Shown here: one piece after another, positions 1-8,500 of the stretch
How positions within the stretch are numbered: the stretch's first letter is position 1
How the letters are laid out: the number at the start of each line of letters is the position of its first letter
From: Bacteroides sp.
Lineage (GTDB): Bacteria; Bacteroidota; Bacteroidia; Bacteroidales; Marinifilaceae
Assembly: GCA_021771575.1 (NCBI GenBank)
Contig: JAETOX010000018.1
Location: forward strand, 1 to 34,024
DNA: 34,024 nt
Direction of reading: 5' to 3'
Made by a program: the position numbers and the translations under genes
The notes under the pieces: generated by a model
Seen by the model: the letters and a program-made list of their open reading frames with translations, nothing else
What the model was told of the DNA's origin: nothing
Database searches by the model: none

Positions 1-978
1 GAAATATATGACGCATTCCAGGACTCCTCCCATCATTTTACCATAGGTAGCACTCCAGGAACCATCGCCCACCATCCCTTCCGTATGATCCTTCACGTAA
101 TCACCGGGTTCGAAAAGACCGACAGTTTCCACCGAAAGCACCTCTCCTAACGGCAACCCCGGAACTGTTCCCATCATGTACATCAGATTGCTTTGCGCAT
201 GCTGGGGTAACGACCATCCTGACGAACGATCCTCGATAATACCGTTATATTCCAAGGATTTCAAGGCATAAGGTAATGCCTCGGCATACTTTTTCATCTG
301 CATCAGTACTTTTGCCCGGACAGCATTTCCCCAGGCTTTGCCGCCACGCGCCACATTCGGCGCCACGTCCGGCAATTTGGCGATGTTTTCGTCGGAACAA
401 TCCTCCAGAATCTGTTCATACACCTCAGCTATGGTCTGTTTGTTTTTTTGTTTGGATACGTCGATATCTGTCACATAAGCGATACCGCCGGCTTTTGCCG
501 CCGTCGCTTCGTCGTATTGCGCAGCATAGATATTCACGGCCAGCCAATGGAGATAAGCCCGCATAATCCGGCATTCCGCGCCGATCACCTCTTTGTGTGC
601 GAAATCACCTTCTGCATCGTCGAGTTTGTCGAGGATCACATTCATATAATTAATCCATTTATAAATCCCGGAATAACGGCCATCGGTAGGAGTCAGAAGC
701 GCACGGTCCACTTTCTCATCGTAAGCGAGAAAGGCATATTCCAGCGTGTTCTTGTTTGCCAATAATTCCGAAACATTTTTCATGTAAGAATAGGATTCGT
801 TGCAGATAACCCCCAGATCTTCCACCGGACCTCCACCGATGCTATAGGTTTGATTAAGCAGGGTTTCCAAATCCGCCACCGTACCCAACACGGTCTTTCC
901 TTTCGGCGTAATGTCGAGTTGGCTTTCACAAGCCGAAAAAACGGCGATCAATAATATATAGTACAATATTTTTTTCAT
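1..978 (-). CDS. SusD/RagB-family outer-membrane lipoprotein, N-terminal part (cut by window edge)
   Basis: The reading frame is open from the ATG at 978 to base 1 (326 codons), so the C-terminal third lies outside the window. The start MKKILYYILLIAVFSACESQ is a lipoprotein signal with lipobox FSAC and lipidated Cys17, followed by LDITP, a typical SusD N-terminus. Downstream, the helical repeats around AECRIMRAYLHWLAVNIY and RAKVLMQMKKYAEALPYAL look like the TPR-type SusD scaffold. The family caps the SusC pore on the cell surface and helps capture substrate. It begins 12 bases after the SusC stop, the standard susC-susD order. The 19 bases around its ATG are identical to those around the start at 5926. 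The substrate is not predictable: no enzyme in this locus indicates one. Confidence 0.9.
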   Translation of the reverse strand, partial: MKKILYYILLIAVFSACESQLDITPKGKTVLGTVADLETLLNQTYSIGGGPVEDLGVICNESYSYMKNVSELLANKNTLEYAFLAYDEKVDRALLTPTDGRYSGIYKWINYMNVILDKLDDAEGDFAHKEVIGAECRIMRAYLHWLAVNIYAAQYDEATAAKAGGIAYVTDIDVSKQKNKQTIAEVYEQILEDCSDENIAKLPDVAPNVARGGKAWGNAVRAKVLMQMKKYAEALPYALKSLEYNGIIEDRSSGWSLPQHAQSNLMYMMGTVPGLPLGEVLSVETVGLFEPGDYVKDHTEGMVGDGSWSATYGKMMGGVLECVIYF

Positions 979-990
979 GATATTCACAGG

Positions 991-3900
991 CTAAAAGTTT
1001 ATATTCAGGCTTACCGTATAGCTCCGCGGCATTTTGTTCTGCGTGGTGCCGGTGTAAACGTCGTTTGCCTCGGGATCTACGTTCAGGCTATTGCGCACCC
1101 AGGTGGCCACGTTGTTCATCTGGAACCGGAGACGCATACCGTTCATACCGATCCGTTGGCAAAGGGCTTTCGGGAAATTGTAGCCCAGGACAACATTGCG
1201 CACTTTCAGGTAATCGGCAGGCACAACGTTGGCATCCATATATTCATCATAAAATTGATTAGCTGCCAATGTGCCAGCATATCCGTTTGCCCGGTATGCC
1301 GTTTTATCGTCACTTTTCCAATAGTTGAGGAAACTGGCAGGAATCGTCGAAGTGTTATATCCGTACTGGCTCCCGCTTGTCGTCCAATCTGCCGTCCGGG
1401 CCCGCATTTTATGGCCGCCATACCAGGAAACCATAGCGGAAAGGCTGAATCCTTTCCAAGTGATTTCGGGCGTAAAACTGCCGATGTATTTCGGATCAAG
1501 CGAACCGGAAAAAATAATATCTTCCGGCAGGAACAAACCGCCATCTATACTGGAAGTTTGGATACTTCCGTCCGCTTTCTTCCAACCCACCTGCTGAACA
1601 CCTGTTTCATCGATTTGGTAGCCGGCAAAACCCCAGGAATAGATTGAATTAATCGGATCTCCTTCGTGCAAGGTCCGTAAAGCACTTAAACCACTCGGTT
1701 CTTTGTGGGTCACTTTCTTTACTTCGTTTTTATTATAGGCAAAGCTCAACGAAGCATGGATACCGAGCTGCTGACGGCTTTCGGCAGGCAGAACGGTACC
1801 GGCAAGCATCAATTCCACACCGGTATTGAGGGCTTCGCCATTGTTGATCGTAAGTGCATTCCATCCGGTAGTCGGGTCGAGATCGGTCAGTGCCAACAGG
1901 TCGGAACTGTATTTTCGATACCAATCCAACGAACCGCTCAACCGGTTACGGAAGAAAGAAAAGTCCACACCGACATTCCACGATGCCGTTTTCTCCCAAC
2001 GCAACTGATCATTAGGCGGCGTATCCAAAGTACCATAGATTTCACCGAGAAGTTCGCTGTTGTCTAAAGTGGCTGTCAGGAAAGAAGACACCGACGAATC
2101 GATGTTTCCGGTCAATCCGTAACTGGCCCGCAGTTTCAGCACGTCTAACCATTCGTTGCCTTGCAGGAAAGCCTCATTGTTCAGGTTCCAACTCAAACCG
2201 GCCGACCACAAAGGACGTCCGCGAAATTCCGGATCGGCACCGAACAGATCCGTTTTGTCGACACGCCATGAGAAAGAAGCGCTATATCGTTTGTCGTAGG
2301 TATAGTTTCCAGTGAAGTAAAGGGAATAGAAGCGGTGGAGTATTTCAGAAGTACGGAAGGCTTCGCTCCCCGGAAAAGAACCTATGGTGGAATAGTTTTC
2401 TCCTAAATCGGATACACCACTTTTATGCAGTTCCAACAGCTTCTCAAAATTCATCATATTGTTGGCGTTCACCTGTGTTTGGTCATCATACCCGAAAAGC
2501 ATCGACGAGGTAGCACGCGTCTTCGTCTCCCGAAACTCGAAACCGGCACTGGCCTCAATGGCATGCTTTTCGCCGAATGTCGGCGCATAATTGGCCTGAG
2601 CCCGGAAAGTATAATAGCCTCCGTTCTCGGTCCGGATATCCAGCATACCACCATCTGGAATGTAGTGCACACCGTTGACAGTAAAGAGGTTGTAGAGGTG
2701 GCGCATATCATAGGAGTCTTTTTCATAATACGTTTCACTTTTATAGGTTATATCCTCATATTGGAAACGTGCACCGATACTCAATTCCGGCAGAATGCTT
2801 ACTTCTGCGTGAATAAAAGAACGCAGGTTGGTGCGGTTGGCTTTCGTGAAGTTACGGTCGATCTCGTCGAGCAAGTTGTAGGCTTCGGATTTCAAACCGA
2901 AGGACGGGTCCTGCAAATTGGGTTCTCCCAACCATACCTCTGCACGCATGTCAGCAGGCGTGCCGTCTTCGTTGTACATGCTCATATAGGGATCAAAAGC
3001 ATGCATATCTTTATAACCCAGGCGGTCGGCATGCATCTTGCTGTTTTCCCGGATCAGGTTCAGGCCGACAGAAATGTCCAGTCTGTCCTTGAAGTTTACA
3101 TCTCCTTTATACGCCAAATTCAAGGCTTTGTTATGCTGTTTCTCCATGCCGGTGTTGTTGCCTTTGTAATTCAGGATAATGTTCGAATTGAGGTATTTAC
3201 CTTTACTGCGCAAAGCTACGTTGTACTGGTGTACCAATTGGTTCCGAAGCATCAGGTCCTGCCATTCTTTGCGGTAATCGTTCTTCTTCCACTTCTCGAT
3301 TTGTGCCTGATATTCATTACCGGTGATTTTTCCGGTTTCCCGGTCCAGCATCAATAACAGGAGGGGACTAAGCCTTTCCTGCTGCATATTATAAGAACTC
3401 AACACCCCGGAATAAGCTTCTGGGTAATTATCCCGGACATCGGCAAAATTGTATTCCTCCAGTTCGAGCAACTGTGCCGGACTAGCCCATTTATAGTTTC
3501 CGTATTTTTGTAACTCGCTAACAGTCAAATCTGCGCTGACATCCACTGTTAGTTTTTCACTGTTGGCCCGTTTGGTGGTGATCACAATGACACCGTTGGA
3601 AGCCCGTGCGCCGTATACAGCCGCCGCAGAAGCATCTTTCAGTACCGTGATCGATTCAATATCATAGCGGTTGACCGTCTCGATAGACCCCTCGATCGGG
3701 AGACCGTCTACGACAACCAGCGGTGAAGTCCTGGCCTGGAAAGAGCCAACGCCGCGAATGGTAAGCGCATCTTCGCCCGAACCGTTTTTGCCATTGCTAT
3801 AACTCACCAATCCGGGGATCTTCCCTTCCAGATTGCTAACGACATCGGTCGTATAACGATCATCTATATCCTTCGCCGTAATCAGTTGATAAGAACCTGT

Positions 3901-4512
3901 CGCATTTTCACGTTTGATATTCTGATAACCGGTAACGATCACCTCATCCATCATAGCCACATCCGACCGCATTTCCACGAGGACGGGATTCTGGGTTTCA
4001 CCGGTAATCTGCACCTCTTTATCCTGCATGCCGATAAAAGAGAAGACGAGCATCGGATGATCGCCTGTCACTGGGATCGAAAACTCTCCGTCCACACCGG
4101 TAGCTACTCCGATATGGGTGTCCTTGATACGGACATTCACCCCCGGCAACGGTTCCCCACTTTCGTCCGACACACGTCCGTTAACAACTTTCTTAAATGT
4201 CTCCCGTTCCGCCTTTTTAATGACAACCGTTTCTTTTACAATTTCATAATCCAAACCGTTGTTATACAACACACGGTCCAGAATATAAGCAAGTTCCACC
4301 TTATCGAAGGTTGCGGTAACCGGTTTTGCCCCCTGCACAATCTGCTTCTGATAGACAAAATTATAGTTCGTCTTTTGTTTTAAATCCGCCAGCACAGCTT
4401 CCAGCGATTGGTTTTTATAGCTCACACTCAAAGTTTGGGCCACAGTTGCTCCAGTGGAAGCAATCAGTATCAATACCACACCGAGCAACAGTTTAATTTT
4501 CATTTTTAACAT
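991..4512 (-). CDS. SusC/RagA-family TonB-dependent outer-membrane transporter with STN signalling domain
   Basis: 1173 residues. A signal peptide (about 1-26, ending TVAQ) precedes an STN domain (about 27-98), a carboxypeptidase-regulatory-like domain (about 108-182), a TonB-box-like stretch (MDEVIVTGYQ, about 188-197), the plug (about 200-318, with VVVDGLPIEG and VLKDASAAAVYGARASNGVIVI) and a beta-barrel ending in the aromatic residue of NINF. The family imports bulky ligands across the outer membrane using TonB energy. The STN domain is known in FecA-type transporters to contact a FecR anti-sigma protein, here probably the FecR at 7334-8488. ATG codons at 4512 and 4503 are both possible starts; the second gives the more compact signal peptide. 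The gene lies between a TlpA gene (22-base gap) and a susD-like gene. Family assignment is certain; ligand unknown. Confidence 0.96.
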   Translation of the reverse strand: MLKMKIKLLLGVVLILIASTGATVAQTLSVSYKNQSLEAVLADLKQKTNYNFVYQKQIVQGAKPVTATFDKVELAYILDRVLYNNGLDYEIVKETVVIKKAERETFKKVVNGRVSDESGEPLPGVNVRIKDTHIGVATGVDGEFSIPVTGDHPMLVFSFIGMQDKEVQITGETQNPVLVEMRSDVAMMDEVIVTGYQNIKRENATGSYQLITAKDIDDRYTTDVVSNLEGKIPGLVSYSNGKNGSGEDALTIRGVGSFQARTSPLVVVDGLPIEGSIETVNRYDIESITVLKDASAAAVYGARASNGVIVITTKRANSEKLTVDVSADLTVSELQKYGNYKWASPAQLLELEEYNFADVRDNYPEAYSGVLSSYNMQQERLSPLLLLMLDRETGKITGNEYQAQIEKWKKNDYRKEWQDLMLRNQLVHQYNVALRSKGKYLNSNIILNYKGNNTGMEKQHNKALNLAYKGDVNFKDRLDISVGLNLIRENSKMHADRLGYKDMHAFDPYMSMYNEDGTPADMRAEVWLGEPNLQDPSFGLKSEAYNLLDEIDRNFTKANRTNLRSFIHAEVSILPELSIGARFQYEDITYKSETYYEKDSYDMRHLYNLFTVNGVHYIPDGGMLDIRTENGGYYTFRAQANYAPTFGEKHAIEASAGFEFRETKTRATSSMLFGYDDQTQVNANNMMNFEKLLELHKSGVSDLGENYSTIGSFPGSEAFRTSEILHRFYSLYFTGNYTYDKRYSASFSWRVDKTDLFGADPEFRGRPLWSAGLSWNLNNEAFLQGNEWLDVLKLRASYGLTGNIDSSVSSFLTATLDNSELLGEIYGTLDTPPNDQLRWEKTASWNVGVDFSFFRNRLSGSLDWYRKYSSDLLALTDLDPTTGWNALTINNGEALNTGVELMLAGTVLPAESRQQLGIHASLSFAYNKNEVKKVTHKEPSGLSALRTLHEGDPINSIYSWGFAGYQIDETGVQQVGWKKADGSIQTSSIDGGLFLPEDIIFSGSLDPKYIGSFTPEITWKGFSLSAMVSWYGGHKMRARTADWTTSGSQYGYNTSTIPASFLNYWKSDDKTAYRANGYAGTLAANQFYDEYMDANVVPADYLKVRNVVLGYNFPKALCQRIGMNGMRLRFQMNNVATWVRNSLNVDPEANDVYTGTTQNKMPRSYTVSLNINF

Positions 4513-4534
4513 ATCGATTTTAAATTAGGTGTTA

Positions 4535-5926
4535 CTATTCATTTATAACTTTGTCCAATAACGGAATGATACCCTGGTCCGAAGGACGCATAGCGTCTCC
4601 GTTGTATATTTTTCCGTGTTTGTCGATCAGGATAAATCGGGGAATACCACTGATTCCCCAATCCGCTTGAAACTGTTTGGCCATTTTCCGGTCGAGGATA
4701 AATTGCGGCCACGATGGTTTGTCCTGCTCCAACTTGGCTTTCCAGGCTTTGGGGTCGGAATCGATCGAAATACTGACAAACCGGATGTTATCGTTTCCCT
4801 GATAGTGTTTCACCACTTTTTCCAGCTCGGGAATTTCTGTACAGCAGGGTCCGCACCACGTAGCCCATACATCAATGTACAGCCATGTACCGAAAAGCCC
4901 GGACAGTTGCATAGTCTTTCCCGCCGGATCAGTCAGGACCACATCGTAAGCCTCTTTACCCTTCCGTGTCCGGTCCAAGGCTTCGATCCGGGGAGCATAT
5001 TCCGCAATGACTTCCGGACAATTGCGGGCAAAAGTGGTGAAGCGTTTCCAGAATTTCTCATAATCCCCGCCTTTGCCGTAAGTGAAATAAGAAAAGGCAC
5101 AATGCTTACACAAAGCTTTCCGCACAACTGGCGAATTTACTCCCAACGAATCCGCCACCTTCATAAAGCGTAAAGCATACGGCGTCATATCCTGGAGCGG
5201 ATTAAAAAGCTCCGGATCGATATAGGCAGATACCAGACTGGCGTGAAGGCCGTATTTCAAACCGATCTCATCATCGATATCAGTATTGCGCATCAATTCA
5301 TTGTACTCCGGATATTCCCGGGGCTGTTTGTTTTCCGTCCGCGCTTTATTTTGCAACAGCATATACATTACCTGCTTTTCGGCTGCTTCTAACGAACGGG
5401 TATAATATTCCCGGAGTCGGGCGTCACCGATTGAGGGTAATTGCTGTTTCACCTGCTCAACCCCGTCGGTCAGTATAGCGCGTTTGGCCTCGTAAGGTCG
5501 GTTATTCAGGTATTGCATAACGTCGCAAGCCTTTACGAATTGAGTATAAAATTCCGAAATGTCTTTGTATTTCCCGACAAATTGTACGGAAAATTCTCCT
5601 GGCTCAGCCTCAGCAACAGTCAAGGACAGGGTTTCCCCTGCCACCAAATGCGCACCGCACGTTCCGGCCAACTGTCCTTTGCTATTGAATTCAAGCATCA
5701 CATCATTAAAAGGAGTCTCCAATTCCACATCGAAAACAAAGGTTCCATCACTGGAGATTTCTATCGGCCGATATTCGGTAGCCAGCATGGTTCCGTCTAA
5801 CGAAATAGCAATAGTCACCTTGTCAATGTTTCCCGGGACAGAACCTTTCAGCAGTTGTCCTTGCGTAACCACCGGGCAAACCGCTAAGGATGCCCACATG
5901 AATAGAGCGATAACTATTTTTTTCAT
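4535..5926 (-). CDS. TlpA-like periplasmic thiol-disulfide oxidoreductase (CGPCC active site)
   Basis: I prefer the ATG at 5926, giving 463 residues and the signal peptide MKKIVIALFMWASLAVCPVV. The in-frame ATG at 5944 adds six residues and lies one base past the upstream stop. The mature protein has a beta-rich DUF4369-like N-terminal domain, a helical middle and a C-terminal thioredoxin fold. The active site WCGPC sits at residues 357-361 (363-367 from the longer start) and is followed at once by a third cysteine. GIPRF supplies the cis-proline and RPSDQGI lies near the C-terminus. The family reduces or reshuffles disulfides in the periplasm. It is clearly a paralogue of the broken gene at 8501-9886: both share QLLKG, ATEY, GKGGDY and the same domain order. 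It lies immediately upstream of susC, which suggests it services that uptake system or its cargo. Confidence 0.93.
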   Translation of the reverse strand: MKKIVIALFMWASLAVCPVVTQGQLLKGSVPGNIDKVTIAISLDGTMLATEYRPIEISSDGTFVFDVELETPFNDVMLEFNSKGQLAGTCGAHLVAGETLSLTVAEAEPGEFSVQFVGKYKDISEFYTQFVKACDVMQYLNNRPYEAKRAILTDGVEQVKQQLPSIGDARLREYYTRSLEAAEKQVMYMLLQNKARTENKQPREYPEYNELMRNTDIDDEIGLKYGLHASLVSAYIDPELFNPLQDMTPYALRFMKVADSLGVNSPVVRKALCKHCAFSYFTYGKGGDYEKFWKRFTTFARNCPEVIAEYAPRIEALDRTRKGKEAYDVVLTDPAGKTMQLSGLFGTWLYIDVWATWCGPCCTEIPELEKVVKHYQGNDNIRFVSISIDSDPKAWKAKLEQDKPSWPQFILDRKMAKQFQADWGISGIPRFILIDKHGKIYNGDAMRPSDQGIIPLLDKVINE

Positions 5927-5945
5927 GATATTCTTTTTAAGCATG

Positions 5946-7295
5946 TTATTTCAACTTCTCGTCCAACCAGGAGATGATTTCCGGATCAGAAGGCCGGGGA
6001 GCGTCTACCGTAACGATTTTCCCGGATTTATCGATCAGGATAAACCGGGGAATGCCGTTTATGTTATAAAGGGTAGTGAAATCGCCTTGCAGGAATTGCT
6101 TCCACTGCGGCTTGTCTTTCGCCAGTTTGTCTTCCCAGGCTTTGCGATTGGCATCCACAGAGACACTGACGATATCCAGCCGGGCATCGTTTTTATAATG
6201 CTCCGCCAATTTTTCGAGGTAAGGAATTTCGGCACAGCAAGGCCCGCACCACGTTGCCCAAACGTCAATGTAGAGCACTTTGCCAAAGAGATCGGACAGG
6301 CGCGAAGTCTTTCCCTCTGCATCACTCCATTCGCAGTCGATGGCAGGAGCCCCCGGACGCAATTTCATAAAAGTGTTGTATTTTTCCGTCAGCCAGGCCT
6401 GTTGTGTGCTGTCACTCAACAATCCATTCGCTTTCGCATACACAGCCTCGGCCTCTCCGTGTTTGTCCTCACCACCGAAGAAATCCCCCAGAATGGCCAG
6501 GATGGCCTTCGTCCGCAAAGTGGTGTCACCAATCTTCCTGCAAGCCACATCCATTTGATACTGGTAGGGATCGGTCCCGCCATTGGCCTCCCGGTACAAC
6601 CCATGCCAGCTCAAATAGTAAGACAACAAACCATTGGCCAGATTTCCGGAAGTGGCCACGTCACAATCTTCCAGCATATACCGGTTGTAATCTGCATCGG
6701 CATTGGCAAGCAGACCGCGGTCGCGCAGGCGATCATAGTAAGTGGTCCGGTAAAGCAAAAACATGGATTCCCTTTCCTGACGGCTTAACCGACAAAACAA
6801 TTCGTTGGGAATCGTTGCCAACTCCTTTTCCGCCGAATCGCGCACAGCAGAAATCGCCTGCAGCATCTCTTCAAACGAGGCATAGGCCGCTTCTGAAATC
6901 CGGGACAAGGCGGCTTGTTGCTTTTTCTGGAAAGCATAGGCACTTTGCAGATCTCCCCCCATGCGGAAATTACCGGGGTCGTTCAAATCGGCTTCCAGCG
7001 TATTGGTCGTGCCGTTGATCAGAAGCAATGGGAAAAAACCTTGTCCGCCAACCATCAGGAAAGAAGAGAGCGGCTCGTCGAAAGAGCGGACATAGCGGAA
7101 AGTACCATCGGCAGCAATCCGGACCGTATCCAATTTTATTTCATCATTAAAAAACGAACCGGTTTTGATGACTCCGTATGGGGAGTTACAGTTTTGCAGT
7201 TTTCCGGTTAGCACATATTCGCCGGAATGGCCTGCGCAGGCTGCCAGCAAAGCAGCCATGCAGGCGGTTCGTGTCAATTTTACCACGTTTTTCAT
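5946..7295 (-). CDS. TlpA-like thiol-disulfide oxidoreductase lipoprotein with DUF4369-type N-terminus
   Basis: 449 residues. The N-terminus MKNVVKLTRTACMAALLAAC carries a lipobox (LAAC, Cys20), so the protein is probably membrane-anchored, unlike its neighbour at 4535-5926. A DUF4369-like beta domain (about 25-120, with VLTGKL and DTVRIAADGTFRY) is followed by a helical region and a thioredoxin fold (about 310-449). The active site WCGPC is at 349-353 with an extra Cys at 354. GIPRF provides the cis-proline, and APRPSDPEI is a C-terminal signature shared with the other TlpA proteins here. The N-terminal half differs clearly from its neighbour, so this is a second TlpA subtype and not a simple duplicate. 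It starts 38 bases after the FecR stop and its stop abuts the next gene, so co-transcription is likely. Substrate protein unknown. Confidence 0.93.
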   Translation of the reverse strand: MKNVVKLTRTACMAALLAACAGHSGEYVLTGKLQNCNSPYGVIKTGSFFNDEIKLDTVRIAADGTFRYVRSFDEPLSSFLMVGGQGFFPLLLINGTTNTLEADLNDPGNFRMGGDLQSAYAFQKKQQAALSRISEAAYASFEEMLQAISAVRDSAEKELATIPNELFCRLSRQERESMFLLYRTTYYDRLRDRGLLANADADYNRYMLEDCDVATSGNLANGLLSYYLSWHGLYREANGGTDPYQYQMDVACRKIGDTTLRTKAILAILGDFFGGEDKHGEAEAVYAKANGLLSDSTQQAWLTEKYNTFMKLRPGAPAIDCEWSDAEGKTSRLSDLFGKVLYIDVWATWCGPCCAEIPYLEKLAEHYKNDARLDIVSVSVDANRKAWEDKLAKDKPQWKQFLQGDFTTLYNINGIPRFILIDKSGKIVTVDAPRPSDPEIISWLDEKLK

Positions 7296-7333
7296 ATTCT
7301 CAATTCAAATTAAATGATCTTTTAATCGTGTCA

Positions 7334-8488
7334 TCAGCGGGCGGAAACAATCACCGTCCGTTCTTGCATGCGGAATTTCACCCCGCCACTTTTTTCCAGT
7401 ATTTCCAGCACTTCGCCGAAATCGCCGTATCGGGGGACGCTCCCCATAAATACTGTTTCGCAGAGGACATTGTCCGTGAATTCGTAATCGAAATCATACC
7501 ACCGACTTAGCTCGGCCATAATCTGCCCGAGGTTTTGTTCCTCAAAAACAAACATCCCCTTCCGCCAACTTGTCACCACGTCGGTGTCTACCGGCCGGAT
7601 GTACACCGAAGCCGTCTGTTTATCGAACACCGCCTGATGCCCCGGCGTCAGGAACAACTCGGCATTGGCACCGTTATCCGCTTGCAGGGCCACACTTCCC
7701 CCAACCAGGGTGGTATAAATTTCGTCGTCTTCCTGGTAGGAGCGGACGTTGAATTCCGTTCCGTACACCCGGATCAACTGCCCGTCGGACTCCACATAGA
7801 AAGGTTTCCGCTCGTTCCTGGCCACCTGGAAGTAAGCCTCTCCTTTCAGGACCACGCGCCGTTCATTCGTACGGAAGGTATCGGGATAGCTCAACTGCGA
7901 TTCGGCATTGAGCCATACCTGTGTACCATCCGTCAGGGTAATCCGGAACTCTCCGCCACGCGGTGTAGTGAGCCGGTTGAATTCCTGTTTTCCGGGTTTT
8001 TTTTGAGTTTTATTTTGTTCTATCGCTTTTTCATTCGTCCGATTGTCTGCTCCCAGGCTGACCTTCGTGCCATCATCCAGCGTCAGCACCGCTTTTGTCT
8101 CTCCGGGACGAATCTGCGTAGCATACATTCCGGTTGTCTGCCACTCCGTCGAAGGCGGTATAGGCTGTGGCATAAACCAAGAAACACCCCAAAGAATCAG
8201 GCCGGCAACGGCTGCCGCCACACCCGTGCGAATCCCCAGGCGAAGCACCCTTTGTCGCTTCTTCCGGCCGATACGTGACTGCATATCTGCCAAGGGCCGC
8301 GAAGCATCGACTGCCTTTATCCGCCGGTATTCCCGCTCCAGAAAAGCCGCATCCATCAACTTGCGATACGTCGTTTCATTCGCCACACAGACATTCCGCC
8401 ATTCGTCGAGCACTTCTGCTTCCTCCGGCGTAATGGTTCCCAAAATACGCCGGTAGATCAGACCGGCCAATTCTTCTTCGTGTTTCAT
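7334..8488 (-). CDS. FecR-family anti-sigma factor with DUF4974 C-terminus
   Basis: 384 residues. The cytoplasmic N-terminal helical region (about 1-80) should bind an ECF sigma factor. A single membrane span lies at about 87-105 (TGVAAAVAGLILWGVSWF). The periplasmic part has a FecR beta domain (about 173-268, starting TTPRGGEFRITLTDG) and a DUF4974 tail (about 315-383, LGQIMAELSRWYDFDYEF). In the family this protein relays occupancy of an STN-bearing TonB transporter to its sigma factor. Partners by position are the SusC at 991-4512 and the sigma factor at 10875-11450. It is unusual that FecR is not next to its sigma gene: a broken TlpA gene and an HU-like gene lie between. A hydrophilic stretch rich in Lys, Gln and Asn (about 150-170) precedes the FecR domain. 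Confidence 0.94.
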   Translation of the reverse strand: MKHEEELAGLIYRRILGTITPEEAEVLDEWRNVCVANETTYRKLMDAAFLEREYRRIKAVDASRPLADMQSRIGRKKRQRVLRLGIRTGVAAAVAGLILWGVSWFMPQPIPPSTEWQTTGMYATQIRPGETKAVLTLDDGTKVSLGADNRTNEKAIEQNKTQKKPGKQEFNRLTTPRGGEFRITLTDGTQVWLNAESQLSYPDTFRTNERRVVLKGEAYFQVARNERKPFYVESDGQLIRVYGTEFNVRSYQEDDEIYTTLVGGSVALQADNGANAELFLTPGHQAVFDKQTASVYIRPVDTDVVTSWRKGMFVFEEQNLGQIMAELSRWYDFDYEFTDNVLCETVFMGSVPRYGDFGEVLEILEKSGGVKFRMQERTVIVSAR

Positions 8489-8500
8489 TTTTAAAGCTAA

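Noticed and set aside
2425-3357. A 310-codon plus-strand open frame inside the minus-strand susC-like gene.
   Set aside because: It lies wholly antisense to a well-supported SusC barrel, shows no recognisable domain and is a shadow of that gene's codon use, as are similar antisense frames at 5559-6788 and 25320-26264.
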